Notes: a model not told the origin generated them from the letters alone. 18,414 bases of DNA from Ruminococcaceae bacterium UBA3903 (GCA_002391625.1 DGFJ01000039.1:1-18414), one strand, 5' to 3'; positions 7,043 to 15,910 are shown, counted from the first letter of the stretch. A program made the numbers and translations.

Positions 7043-8200
7043 ATGAAATGTCCAAAATGCAGCGAGGAATACGATAATTCCTTTGGTGCCTGCCCGTTTT
7101 GCGGTACGCTAAACCCCGGCACGTCACATGACAATGATGACTCTGCCCAAGCTGAACCCGCCGCCTTATCAGAGGAATCCCCCGCAGAAGGCTCTAATGA
7201 ACAGCCCACAGAGAGTGAGGGCTACAACGACAATTATGGTGAAACACAAAACGAAACAGCTCAGCAGCCTGACGAATTAGACAGCAACGCCATAGAGGAT
7301 AACTTTGGCAATGGCTACACACCACAAGAAGCCGCACCAGCTAACAGTATTCTCAAAAATAAGAAGGCTATTATTATTGGTGGCGCTATTGGTTTAGTAG
7401 TAATCATTGGCATCATCGTGGCAATTATCTTTGGTACAGGTGGTGCAAGCAACAACAAGCAGAACCTTAGCAGCAGTGCAACTGGCATAACTGCTACTAA
7501 CCCCGATGGCACGCCTGTTGTAAATTCCACTAACCCTGATGGCACACCTATTGAATATGCAACCAATGCCGATGGTACAGTGGCAACCGACCCACAGGGC
7601 AACCCTGTGGTTATCACCAACCCCAACACCAACGGAAGCTCCAACAGCTCCAGCAATTCTTCTGCCACTTCCTCTGGCAATGACAGCTCTGCCAGCTCAA
7701 AGGCAGACGACAGCTCCTCCAAGCCAAACGATACATCATCTGCTGCAGCCTCTGGTGGTTCATCAACAGCTACACCAAGCAGTAACAGTGGTGACTCCGA
7801 TAAAACAGTTGAAATCAACGGTCAGTCCTTTAAGGTGGGAGATAAGGTTAAAATTTCATTCTATATTAACGGGGTTTCAAAAAGCGTTGCTGGTATTAAC
7901 AGCACTGTAAATTACAACTCCTCACTGCTGACCTATGAGGAGGATTCTATAGCTCTTCCTAATCTGCCTGGCTGTGTTTACAACACCTCTTTAGACAACC
8001 AAATACTGTTTAACGCATCAAACGTTACCTCTGGATTTGATTTTTCTGGTGAAACGCTACTGTTATCTGCCAGCTTCACCATAAACGATACATCTGCCAC
8101 AGCTGACACCGTATCCATTAATTTAGTGGAGCTTTTGGATCAAGATACTAATGACATTAACAGTGATGAATATACAACTAATATAGTTATAGAAAAGTAA
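7043..8200 (+). CDS. Zinc-ribbon, membrane-anchored protein with C-terminal cohesin-like domain
   Basis: A 385-aa modular protein. Residues 1-24 form a zinc ribbon (C3-x2-C6 and C17-x2-C20). Residues 25-104 are acidic and Glu/Gln/Asn-rich, and 107-130 are one strong membrane helix preceded by KNKK. Residues 151-195 hold imperfect TNPDGTP repeats, and 196-254 a Ser-rich linker. Residues 255-384 look like a cohesin module: KVGDKVKISFYINGV, VAGINSTVNYNSSLLTYE, an ILFNAS strand and ETLLLSASFTI. Positive-inside charge puts the ribbon in the cytoplasm and the cohesin outside, so it could hold dockerin-bearing proteins at the membrane. ATG follows AGGAGG. The gene stands alone between a promoter (6925-6953) and a terminator (8253-8278). 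The cohesin call rests on pattern recognition; another carbohydrate-binding-like beta-sandwich is possible. Confidence 0.75.
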   Translation: MKCPKCSEEYDNSFGACPFCGTLNPGTSHDNDDSAQAEPAALSEESPAEGSNEQPTESEGYNDNYGETQNETAQQPDELDSNAIEDNFGNGYTPQEAAPANSILKNKKAIIIGGAIGLVVIIGIIVAIIFGTGGASNNKQNLSSSATGITATNPDGTPVVNSTNPDGTPIEYATNADGTVATDPQGNPVVITNPNTNGSSNSSSNSSATSSGNDSSASSKADDSSSKPNDTSSAAASGGSSTATPSSNSGDSDKTVEINGQSFKVGDKVKISFYINGVSKSVAGINSTVNYNSSLLTYEEDSIALPNLPGCVYNTSLDNQILFNASNVTSGFDFSGETLLLSASFTINDTSATADTVSINLVELLDQDTNDINSDEYTTNIVIEK

Positions 8201-8252
8201 TAATGTGTTTATTTATCACAAAAGCTTTTTAGTAAAATGAACATTTAGATTT

Positions 8253-8278
8253 AACGGCGAGGAGCTTTCTTCGCCGTT
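8253..8278 (+). terminator. Terminator of the cohesin-like gene
   Basis: AACGGCGA (8253-8260) pairs with TCGCCGTT (8271-8278), with further inner pairing, and six T follow. It lies about 50 nt after the stop codon. Confidence 0.85.
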
Positions 8279-8374
8279 TTTTCATGCTAAAATATTGTGA
8301 AATAAACAATTAGTGTGCAACGATACAGCCCTTAAAAGCCCCGTCGTACTGTGTAGTGCGTTTTCAGGCTTATA

Positions 8375-8476
8375 CTAATCCTCTGTTAAGGTATTTAATA
8401 ATTCAATGCCCTTGGGTAATGCTTTGACTGTATCATCATACCAAGCCTGTAACGTATTTTCACCTCCGAGGTATTC
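8375..8476 (-). pseudogene. Possible C-terminal fragment of a lost gene
   Basis: Between two stops the minus strand reads 33 codons, beginning EYLGGENTLQAW and ending KALPKGIELLNTLTED, then TAG. It has no start codon or ribosome site but looks protein-like (mixed charge, helical pattern). It is isolated between the terminators at 8253-8278 and 8494-8535. I do not recognise the family, and chance is a real alternative for so short a frame. The rest of 8283-8493 shows nothing else. Confidence 0.25.
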
Positions 8477-8493
8477 TCATTAAGGGCAGGCAC

Positions 8494-8535
8494 AAAACAG
8501 GGCAGCTGTGGCTTACACCTCAGCTGCCCTGTTTT
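8494..8535 (-). terminator. Strong terminator of the EF-G-like gene
   Basis: AAAACAGGGCAGCTG (8494-8508) and CAGCTGCCCTGTTTT (8521-8535) pair perfectly over 15 bp around a 12-nt loop. T-runs lie on both sides, so it may also stop plus-strand transcription. It lies 42 nt after the EF-G-like stop codon. Confidence 0.88.
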
Positions 8536-8577
8536 TATATTTAAAACTTCCAATAAGCTATTATAGCTACCGCCGCA

Positions 8578-10647
8578 TTATCCTCCGAACTCACTTTTCT
8601 TTGCCTCAATAACCTTTTGTGCTACCTGTGCTGGTGCATCCTCATAACGAGCAAAGCTAAATGTAAAGAAGCCTCTGCCCTGTGTAACCTGCCTGATAAA
8701 CGTGGAAAAGTCATGCATCTCTGCCATTGGCACCTCTGCCTCAACCACCTGCATACCATCCTCACCTGGGGACATACCCAGCACCCTGCCACGACGCTTG
8801 TTAACCTCACCCATAACATCGCCCATATTATTATCTGGTACAGCTGCCATTAACATTCCAATAGGCTCTAACAGGGTTGGCTCTGCTGTTGGCATACCGT
8901 TTTTATATGCCATAGCGGCTGCCATTTTAAAGGACATTTCTGAGGAATCCACAGGATGATATGAACCATCATACAGTGTAGCTTTTATTCCCACTACTGG
9001 GTATCCTGCTAACGGACCCTTCTTAATGCTTTCCCGCAAACCTTTTTCAACGGCTGGGAAAAAGCCCTTTGGTACAGAACCACCAACCACACGCTGGGCA
9101 AACTCTAATGCTTCGCTGTCACATGGCTCAAACTCTATCCAGACATCTCCAAACTGTCCATGACCGCCTGACTGCTTTTTATGTCTGCCCTGTACCTTTA
9201 CACTTTTACGAATAGTTTCACGATATGCAACCTTTGGTTTTTCCAAAACCACATCTATGCCAAACTTGTTTTTCACCTTTGACACGATAACATCTAAATG
9301 CTGTTCACCTAAACCAGAAACCAGCATTTGGTGGGTTTCTACATTGTTTTCCAGCTTTATGGTGGGGTCTTCCTCTGCAATTTTTAACAATGCCTGTGCC
9401 ACCTTATCCTCATCACCCTTAGCACGAGGTACAATTGCCATTGTAAACGACGGTGTAGGATAGCGTACTCCGTCTAATACTACCTTTCGTGTTGGTGCAC
9501 AAAGGGTATCACCTGTGATAGTACCTGTCAGCTTTGGCACAGCACCAATATCACCTGCACCTATGTAGGACATTTCCTCCTGCTTTTTACCCTTGATAAT
9601 CATAACCTTACCTATACGCTCAGCGTTACCTGTACGCATATTAATCAAAGGGGTTTCCGGTGCTATCTTTCCAGATACCACCTTAAAGTATGACAGCTTA
9701 CCTACAAATGGGTCGGCAACAGTTTTAAACACAACAGCTGCTGCTGCACCGTTTTCATTACAGGTTATTTCAACCGGCTCACCGTCCACATCTGTGGCTA
9801 TTTCATCACCCTTTTCATCTGCATTAGGTGCCAGCCACGCCAAACCGTTTAACAGCTGGTCAATACCATAGGTATTGTGAGCATCACCACAAAAAACAGG
9901 AGAAATAGTACCCTCCTTAACACCCTTGCTAACACCTACAATTACCTCTTCGGGGGTAAATTCTTCACCACTAAAATATTTCTCAAACATTTGTTCGTCC
10001 GTTTCGGCAACTGCCTCATAAATAGCCGTACGCAACCCACCCAGCCTGTCACCTAGGTCTGGCATAGTTGTTTCTGTCATCTTGTTATCCTCATACTTAT
10101 ACGCCTTATACTCCAGCATATTTATATAACAATCTGCCTTACCATCTACTATAAACGGTACAACTATAGGACACACCGACGGGCCAAAGGAAGCCTTTAG
10201 CGTTTCAAATACCCTGTAAAATCTTGCACTTTCATCACAAAGTCCATTTACAAAGAAAAACCTTGACAAACCCGATTTAGTTGCCGCCTTTACCGCCTTA
10301 TCTGTACCAACGTTAATACCATTTTTGCCAGACACTACTATTAATGCCGTATCGGCAGCTCGTATACCTTCACATACACCGCCCTCAAAATCAAAAAGTC
10401 CAGGGGTATCTATTAGATTAATTTTGTAGTTTTTCCATTCAATTGGTGCAACCGCTGTAACAACGGAAACCTTACGTTTAACCTCCTCTGGGTCAAAATC
10501 CAACACCGTATTGCCCTCGTTAATTTTGCCCAACCGATCTGATGAACCTGCCAAATATATCATAGACTCAGCAACAGAGGTTTTTCCAGAACCACCGTGT
10601 CCTACCAGAGCAATATTTTTAATTTTTTTAGCCTCATACTGTTTCAA
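8578..10647 (-). CDS. EF-G-like translation GTPase (paralogue) with degenerate G4 motif
   Basis: A 689-aa protein with the full EF-G architecture. The GTPase domain carries P-loop GHGGSGKTS (16-24) and DTPG (80-83), and domain II begins around residue 300. Later come LGEQHLDVIVSKVKNKFGID (domain III), YRETI and GQFGDVWIEFEP (domain IV), and HPVDSSEMSFKMAA. The guanine-specificity motif, normally NKxD, reads N134-G-L-C-D138, losing the Lys and shifting the Asp. It resembles the EF-G-like paralogues common in Firmicutes rather than the canonical fusA of the str operon, and no ribosomal genes are nearby. The start is TTG (10645-10647) with AAGGAG about 9 nt upstream. It is monocistronic, with promoter 10738-10766 and terminator 8494-8535. 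Its role in translocation, ribosome recycling or another step is not evident. Confidence 0.9.
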   Translation of the reverse strand: MKQYEAKKIKNIALVGHGGSGKTSVAESMIYLAGSSDRLGKINEGNTVLDFDPEEVKRKVSVVTAVAPIEWKNYKINLIDTPGLFDFEGGVCEGIRAADTALIVVSGKNGINVGTDKAVKAATKSGLSRFFFVNGLCDESARFYRVFETLKASFGPSVCPIVVPFIVDGKADCYINMLEYKAYKYEDNKMTETTMPDLGDRLGGLRTAIYEAVAETDEQMFEKYFSGEEFTPEEVIVGVSKGVKEGTISPVFCGDAHNTYGIDQLLNGLAWLAPNADEKGDEIATDVDGEPVEITCNENGAAAAVVFKTVADPFVGKLSYFKVVSGKIAPETPLINMRTGNAERIGKVMIIKGKKQEEMSYIGAGDIGAVPKLTGTITGDTLCAPTRKVVLDGVRYPTPSFTMAIVPRAKGDEDKVAQALLKIAEEDPTIKLENNVETHQMLVSGLGEQHLDVIVSKVKNKFGIDVVLEKPKVAYRETIRKSVKVQGRHKKQSGGHGQFGDVWIEFEPCDSEALEFAQRVVGGSVPKGFFPAVEKGLRESIKKGPLAGYPVVGIKATLYDGSYHPVDSSEMSFKMAAAMAYKNGMPTAEPTLLEPIGMLMAAVPDNNMGDVMGEVNKRRGRVLGMSPGEDGMQVVEAEVPMAEMHDFSTFIRQVTQGRGFFTFSFARYEDAPAQVAQKVIEAKKSEFGG

Positions 10648-10737
10648 TGAAAATTACTCCTTTCGTTCTCGCCTTGTTTTATTATCAATTCTAAAACATA
10701 AAGCAAATATCACAATTTAATCTATTTATATGCCGAT

Positions 10738-10766
10738 ATTGTATCACATTTGCACACCTTTTTCAA
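10738..10766 (-). promoter_or_regulatory. Putative promoter of the EF-G-like gene
   Basis: Minus-strand TTGAAA (10761-10766), 17-nt spacer, TACAAT (10738-10743), with TGTGA directly before the -10 (extended -10). It lies about 90 nt upstream of the TTG start. Confidence 0.7.
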
Positions 10767-10921
10767 TGAATTTACTGAGATAATAAAAAATTCGCTTACA
10801 ATTTACAATTATACCAGCTGAGTATTGTGCATTTTGTCTAATTGTGGAATTTAACCCTTTTGTTTTGTAAATTTAATTCTTGTTTGTTGTCTGTATTGCA
10901 CAACAAATATGTACAAAATAA
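10767..10921. other. Spacer with no recognised feature
   Basis: AT-rich DNA between the EF-G promoter and the ptsI terminator. No frame, hairpin or repeat could be supported on either strand. Confidence 0.5.
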
Positions 10922-10946
10922 AATCCCCACCATAGCGGTGAGGATT
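10922..10946 (-). terminator. Terminator of the fru-pts operon
   Basis: AATCCCCACC (10922-10931) pairs with GGTGAGGATT (10937-10946) with one mismatch around a 5-nt loop. On the minus strand TTTTATTTTG follows. It lies about 50 nt after the ptsI stop. Confidence 0.75.
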
Positions 10947-10996
10947 AATGTTTTATTGTTGTAAGCTATTATTATGTAGCAGTAAGCTGTAACAGC

Positions 10997-12700
10997 CTAA
11001 TCCACTACTGTTTTTAGATAAGCTACAACCTCTGCTTCTGTTGTCATTGACAATGCTTTATTAGCTATTTCGTCTGCCTGCTGTTTGCTCCAACGTGAAA
11101 TCTGCTTTCTAGTGGCTAACACAGCTGTTGCACTGACGCTGTATTCTGACAAGCCAAATGATATCAACAAAGGTATTAGCATAGGGTCAGCCGCAGCCTC
11201 ACCACACATACCAACCATAATATTTTGTTCTAAGCCACATTTAATAATATGCTGTATGCTCCTTAGCACAGCTGGATTAAATGCAGAATACAGGTATGCC
11301 ACCCGTGGGTTGCCACGGTCCACCGCCATTGTATAGCCTGTTAGGTCGTTAGTGCCTATGCTAAAGAAATCCGCCTCCTTAGCCAACAGGTCAGCTATCA
11401 TTGTAGCTGCTGAGGTTTCCATCATAACACCTACCTGCACATTGCTGTTGTACTTTCTGTTTTCTGCATCCAGCTCAGCTTTACATTCAGCTACCAATGC
11501 CTTTACAGCCCTAACCTCTTCTACACAGGTAACCAAGGGTATCATTATTTTTACATTGCCAAAAGCACTGGCTCTTAACAAGGCTCTAAGCTGTATTTTA
11601 TAAATATCTGACCTTTGCAGGCAAAACCGAACAGCACGAAAGCCTAAAAATGGGTTATCCTCTTTATCTAATCCCATATATGGTATTTCCTTGTCACCGC
11701 CAATGTCCAAGGTCCGAATAATAACAGGCTTGTCCTTCATTGTTAACGCAACCCTTTTATACGCATCAAACTGCTCATCCTCTGTTGGCATTTCTGCATT
11801 ATCCATAAACAGGAACTCGGTTCTGAACAATCCAACACCCTCACCGTCACACTCTAAAATTCTTGGAGCGTCCTGTGGTTTACCTATATTGCCCACCAGC
11901 TCCACCTTAATATTGTCAGCTGTAACAGTTGGCATACCTATATACCTTTCTAAAGCCTTTTTTTCTGCTAAATAGCTAAGCTTCCTCCTTGTGTACTCCT
12001 CTACCTGTTCAATTTTAGGCTGAGGGATAACCTCACCGCTGGTACCATCAACTATAACACTCATACCGTCGGTAAGCTTTTGTGTAGCACATGGAACACT
12101 AAGCACTGCTGGGATTTCTAACGCCCGTGCCAATATAGCGCTGTGTGATGCTTTGCCCCCTACCTGAGTAACAATGCCCACAATATTATCCCTGTTAATA
12201 CCAGCTGTCATAGATGGTGTTAGGTCGCCTACAACTATAATTGTATTTGGTGGTGCTGTGCTAATATCCACCTGCTGTACACCAAGCAAAATGCTCACTA
12301 TACTTTTTTTAATGTCTGCTACATCGGTTGCCCTTTGCTTTGTCAGCTCATCATCTGCCGCAGAAAACATGTCAATAAACATATCGCATATAGTTTCTAC
12401 TGCTTTTTCTGCACATTCGCCCCCTGTAATCAGCTTTTCTATCTCGCCGTTCATATACGGATCCTGTATCATTAATATATGTCCCTGCAAAATCTCTGCT
12501 TCTTTTTCACCTAACGACTGTGCTATTTTGTCAGCCTTTACCTGTGTTTCAGCACAAAACTCCTTAAGGGCATTTTTATATCGTGCCACCTCATCGCTTA
12601 TATTTTTCACCCTGACAGGCGTATAGTCCAAACTTTTTTCCGTCACCAGCATCACCCTGCCAATGCCAATACCTGCTGATGCGCCAATCCCCTGATACAT
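10997..12700 (-). CDS. ptsI: PTS enzyme I (phosphoenolpyruvate-protein phosphotransferase)
   Basis: Enzyme I takes phosphate from PEP and passes it to HPr, the first step of the sugar phosphotransferase system. Numbered from the GTG three codons upstream of the chosen start, the phospho-histidine is H189 in GGKASHSAILAR; the PEP-binding barrel carries IIRTLDIGGDKEIPY, GLFRTEFLFMD and FFSIGTNDLTGYTMAVDRGN, and the catalytic Cys lies in GMCGEAA. I placed the start at ATG 12698-12700 (567 aa): the ribosome site AAAGG is 10 nt upstream, while the GTG at 12707-12709 nearly touches it. Length is normal. It is the last gene of the fru operon, 59 nt after ptsH, with the operon terminator following. 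Confidence 0.96.
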   Translation of the reverse strand: MYQGIGASAGIGIGRVMLVTEKSLDYTPVRVKNISDEVARYKNALKEFCAETQVKADKIAQSLGEKEAEILQGHILMIQDPYMNGEIEKLITGGECAEKAVETICDMFIDMFSAADDELTKQRATDVADIKKSIVSILLGVQQVDISTAPPNTIIVVGDLTPSMTAGINRDNIVGIVTQVGGKASHSAILARALEIPAVLSVPCATQKLTDGMSVIVDGTSGEVIPQPKIEQVEEYTRRKLSYLAEKKALERYIGMPTVTADNIKVELVGNIGKPQDAPRILECDGEGVGLFRTEFLFMDNAEMPTEDEQFDAYKRVALTMKDKPVIIRTLDIGGDKEIPYMGLDKEDNPFLGFRAVRFCLQRSDIYKIQLRALLRASAFGNVKIMIPLVTCVEEVRAVKALVAECKAELDAENRKYNSNVQVGVMMETSAATMIADLLAKEADFFSIGTNDLTGYTMAVDRGNPRVAYLYSAFNPAVLRSIQHIIKCGLEQNIMVGMCGEAAADPMLIPLLISFGLSEYSVSATAVLATRKQISRWSKQQADEIANKALSMTTEAEVVAYLKTVVD

Positions 12701-12759
12701 AGAATACACACCTTTCTATAACCCTTGTATATAAACGGCTCTATGGATATTGTCCTTTA

Positions 12760-13023
12760 TTATTCACCTAGCCCAGATTCTATTAACTCAACAGCCTTTG
12801 CCAAAGCATCTGCCTCGTCCTCACCTGTACACCTTATTTCTATCTCTGTGCCACATTTAATACAGGCAGCTATAATATTCATTAAGCTTTTTCCGTTTAC
12901 ATCATTACCCTTGACATTTAGAAAAACATCACTTTTATATTTCCCCATTGCGTTAGCAAACAATCCTGCCGGACGCATATGAAGTCCCTGTGCATTTGAA
13001 ACTGTCAATTTTTTTGATACCAT
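12760..13023 (-). CDS. ptsH: HPr phosphocarrier protein
   Basis: An 87-aa HPr, the small cytoplasmic carrier that receives phosphate from EI on His15 and gives it to FruA. H15 lies in NAQGLHMRPAG, and the regulatory serine S46 lies in NGKSLMNI, the site phosphorylated by HPr kinase in Firmicutes for catabolite control. Start ATG 13021-13023 follows AAAGGAG. It sits 33 nt after fruA and before ptsI in the same operon. HPr is often encoded with ptsI alone, so its place inside a fructose operon is notable. Confidence 0.96.
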   Translation of the reverse strand: MVSKKLTVSNAQGLHMRPAGLFANAMGKYKSDVFLNVKGNDVNGKSLMNIIAACIKCGTEIEIRCTGEDEADALAKAVELIESGLGE

Positions 13024-13056
13024 AGTAAAAACTCCTTTTTATATATTATAAATTAT

Positions 13057-14994
13057 TTATTTGTTTTGTATTGGCAGAGCTTCAGTAGCTTTGTTTTTCT
13101 TTAACATAGCCAACAACAGCATACTAATAATAGAACCTACCAACAATGCTACTACATACCACAGAACATTAGTAACAACAGGGAATACAAACACACCGCC
13201 ATGAGGTGCCATTAACCCACAGTTAAATGCCATTGATATGCCACCAGCTACTGCTGAACCTGCTATACACGATGGTATAACACGCAGGGGGTCTGCCGCT
13301 GCAAAGGGTATAGCTCCTTCTGTAATAAAGCACAAGCCCATTATATAATTAACCATAGCAGATTGACGTTCATCCGATGAAAACTTCTTTTTAAAGAATG
13401 TTGCACATAAAGCTATTGCAATAGGGGGTACCATACCACCTATCATAACAGCAGCCATTATGTCGTAGCCACCTGTAGCTAATGCCGCAGTACCAAACAC
13501 ATATGCAGCCTTGTTAAATGGGCCACCCATATCTATTGCCATCATTCCCCCTAGTACACAACCTAAAACCACCTTATATTCTGTTCCTAAGGAGTTAAGC
13601 CCGTTAGACAGTGCTGTGTTTACCCAACCAACAAAAGGATTAATGGCACACATAAATACACCCATAATTAAAATGCCTAGCAATGGATAAATAAGAACTG
13701 GTTTTATGCCTTCCATGCTTTTGGGTAAAAAGGCAAACACCCTACGCAGGAATAAAACAATAAATCCACCTGCAAAGCCAGCGATTAAAGCCCCTATGAA
13801 GCCTGATACCGCCGCTGCATCACCTGTAGGCGCCATAAATGTACAACCCAGTGTGGCAATAGAGCCACCAACAAAACCAACCGCCAGCCCAGGGCGATCT
13901 GCTATACTCATAGCTATAAAGCCGGCTAACACAGGCATCATAAACCCAAAGGCAGCACCGCCTATAGCTTTAAAAAATGCCGCTGCCTGTGTATATGTGC
14001 CAAAGCTACTGTCCTGTGGTGCACCTGCAATAGTATCTATTAAAAATGCTATTGCTATCATAATACCACCACCGATAACAAAAGGCAGCATATGTGACAC
14101 ACCGTTCATTAGATGCTTATATATTTGGCGTCCAACGCTTTCTTTTTCACCATCATCCACAGATATTTCACCACCTGCGTGGGTATATACTGGAGCTGTA
14201 CCGCTGACTGCCTTTTTAATAAGCTCCTGTGGCTTTGAAATGCCATCAGACACTTTTACCTTAATAACCCTTTTACCGTTAAAGCGAGCCATCTCTACTT
14301 CTCGGTCAGCAGCAACGATAATCCCATCTGCGTCTGCTATTTCTTTTTTTGTTAGCACATTTTTAGCACCGCCAGAGCCGTCTGTTTCTACCTTAATAGA
14401 AACACCCATTTCTTTGCCCGCCTTTTCCAATGCCTCTGCCGCCATATAAGTATGTGCTATGCCTGTTGGACAAGCAGTAACACCTAACACTCTATAAGTA
14501 GCATTACTGTCAGCCTGTGTCTTAGCTTCTTCTCCGTATTTTTCAGTTTCTTTTTTGTCAATAATTTTCAAAAACTCTTTTTTGCTTTGTGCGTTTATCA
14601 GCTGTTTTCTAAAGCCTTCATCCATAAGCAAAACCATTAATCTGGACAATACCTCTAAATGCAAATCCCCGTTTGGTGGTGCAGCTATCATGAACAGTAT
14701 ATCAGATGGTTTACCGTCTACTGCTTCGTAGTTTACACCCGTTGGCACTGTAATAGCGGCTAAGCCTGCACATTTAACAGCGTCGCTTTTAGCATGTGGG
14801 ATAGCAATACCGTAACCTACGGCTGTACTGCCCTGTGCTTCTCTGGCTAATATTGCGTCCTTGTACCTTTGTTCGTCTGCTATATTGCCCGACGCCACCT
14901 GTAGGGCTATAAGCTTTTCGATGGCTTGTTTTTTGGAATTAACCTTACTGCCTAGCTGTATACCTTGCTCTTTTAACAAATCTGTAACACGCAT
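13057..14994 (-). CDS. fruA: PTS fructose-specific transporter, EIIABC fusion
   Basis: A 645-aa fructose permease with domains in the order A-B-C. IIA occupies 1-147 with phospho-His H67 in GIAIPHAKS. IIB occupies about 167-265 with the phospho-Cys C175 in VTACPTGIAHT. IIC occupies about 295-635 with eight or more hydrophobic segments, including GGGIMIAIAFLID, DMGGPFNKAAY and the substrate-site ITEGAIPFA. It imports fructose and releases fructose-1-phosphate inside. The start is ATG 14992-14994 with AGGAGG 9 nt upstream; that ribosome site overlaps the fruK stop, suggesting coupling. The IIABC arrangement is standard for Firmicutes FruA; a mannose-family substrate is less likely given fruK next door. 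Confidence 0.95.
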   Translation of the reverse strand: MRVTDLLKEQGIQLGSKVNSKKQAIEKLIALQVASGNIADEQRYKDAILAREAQGSTAVGYGIAIPHAKSDAVKCAGLAAITVPTGVNYEAVDGKPSDILFMIAAPPNGDLHLEVLSRLMVLLMDEGFRKQLINAQSKKEFLKIIDKKETEKYGEEAKTQADSNATYRVLGVTACPTGIAHTYMAAEALEKAGKEMGVSIKVETDGSGGAKNVLTKKEIADADGIIVAADREVEMARFNGKRVIKVKVSDGISKPQELIKKAVSGTAPVYTHAGGEISVDDGEKESVGRQIYKHLMNGVSHMLPFVIGGGIMIAIAFLIDTIAGAPQDSSFGTYTQAAAFFKAIGGAAFGFMMPVLAGFIAMSIADRPGLAVGFVGGSIATLGCTFMAPTGDAAAVSGFIGALIAGFAGGFIVLFLRRVFAFLPKSMEGIKPVLIYPLLGILIMGVFMCAINPFVGWVNTALSNGLNSLGTEYKVVLGCVLGGMMAIDMGGPFNKAAYVFGTAALATGGYDIMAAVMIGGMVPPIAIALCATFFKKKFSSDERQSAMVNYIMGLCFITEGAIPFAAADPLRVIPSCIAGSAVAGGISMAFNCGLMAPHGGVFVFPVVTNVLWYVVALLVGSIISMLLLAMLKKNKATEALPIQNK

Positions 14995-15007
14995 TATATT
15001 TTACCTC

Positions 15008-15910
15008 CTAAAACTTATTTATCAGCTGGTCAACCTTCTCCTTTGTGGCAACACCCTGTGAAAATGCAGTTGCACTGCCTGCGGCTGTACCCTTTCTTAA
15101 CGCATACTGGTAGCTGCCATTTTCTAAATAACCAGCAATAAAGCCTGCAACCATAGAATCCCCAGCACCTACTGAATTTATCACCTTGCCCTGTGGTACT
15201 CCCATTTTTGTTACCTTATCATCATCATCTATCAGTATTGCACCATGTGCCGCCATAGATATAATAACGTTTTTTGCACCCATATCACGCAGCCTTCTGC
15301 CGTATAAAACCATTTCCGCCTCACTTGTCAGCTCCTTACCAAACATTTCCCCCAGCTCATAATTATTTGGCTTTACCAAAAATGGTTTATATTTTAACAC
15401 ATTAAGCAGTAAATCCTTTGTGGCATCTACAATAAAGAAAATGCCTTTACCACTTAGTCTTTCCAATATTCTCTCATAAATATCACTGGGCAAGGTTTTT
15501 GGTATGCTACCCGCCAACACCAAATAGTCACCGCTTTTTATTTTGTCCAGCTTACTATATAGGCTTTCCAATGCCTTTTCATTAATATTTGGACCACAGC
15601 CGTTAATATCAGTTTCAGCATCTGCTTTTATTTTAACATTAATTCTTGACAAGCCATTTTCCAGCTTTACAAAATCTGTTTTTACACCCTGCGTTTTTAC
15701 ACCCTGCTCAATAGCGTCACCTGTAAAGCCAGCTAAAAAACCTAATGCCACGTTATCTACACCTAAATTTTTAAGCACAATAGACACGTTAATACCCTTA
15801 CCACCATACAGAACCTCCTCAGATATAGTTCTGTTAACCTGTCCTATATTAAGCTTTTTCATAAACATGACATAATCTATTGCGGGATTAAAGGTTACTG
15901 TATAAATCAA
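15008..15910 (-). CDS. fruK: 1-phosphofructokinase
   Basis: A 300-aa PfkB-family sugar kinase that phosphorylates fructose-1-phosphate to fructose-1,6-bisphosphate, feeding glycolysis. The N-terminal motif GGKGINVSIVLKNLG (36-50) and the C-terminal signature INSVGAGDSMVAGF (244-257), with catalytic base D251 in GAGD, are present. LSRINVKIK (88-96) is typical of the FruK/LacC branch. The start is TTG 15908-15910, overlapping the fruR stop by 4 nt (TTGA), with GGAGG about 7 nt upstream. Tagatose-6-phosphate kinase (LacC) is the nearest alternative, but the fruA and fruR neighbours make FruK far more likely. Confidence 0.95.
   Translation of the reverse strand: MIYTVTFNPAIDYVMFMKKLNIGQVNRTISEEVLYGGKGINVSIVLKNLGVDNVALGFLAGFTGDAIEQGVKTQGVKTDFVKLENGLSRINVKIKADAETDINGCGPNINEKALESLYSKLDKIKSGDYLVLAGSIPKTLPSDIYERILERLSGKGIFFIVDATKDLLLNVLKYKPFLVKPNNYELGEMFGKELTSEAEMVLYGRRLRDMGAKNVIISMAAHGAILIDDDDKVTKMGVPQGKVINSVGAGDSMVAGFIAGYLENGSYQYALRKGTAAGSATAFSQGVATKEKVDQLINKF

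Noticed and set aside
7501..7630. Repeats in the linker as a possible CRISPR-like or satellite array
   Set aside because: The repeats are in frame and encode imperfect TNPDGTP units of a protein linker; spacing and sequence are not CRISPR-like.
7315..7818. A 167-aa minus-strand hydrophobic frame
   Set aside because: It is antisense to the TNPDGTP repeats and Ser-rich linker of the cohesin-like gene; low complexity on one strand gives low complexity on the other.
13706..14449. A 247-aa plus-strand frame
   Set aside because: It is the antisense shadow of the IIB/IIC part of fruA, which has clear family motifs; the frame is Pro/Ala-rich text without recognisable domains.
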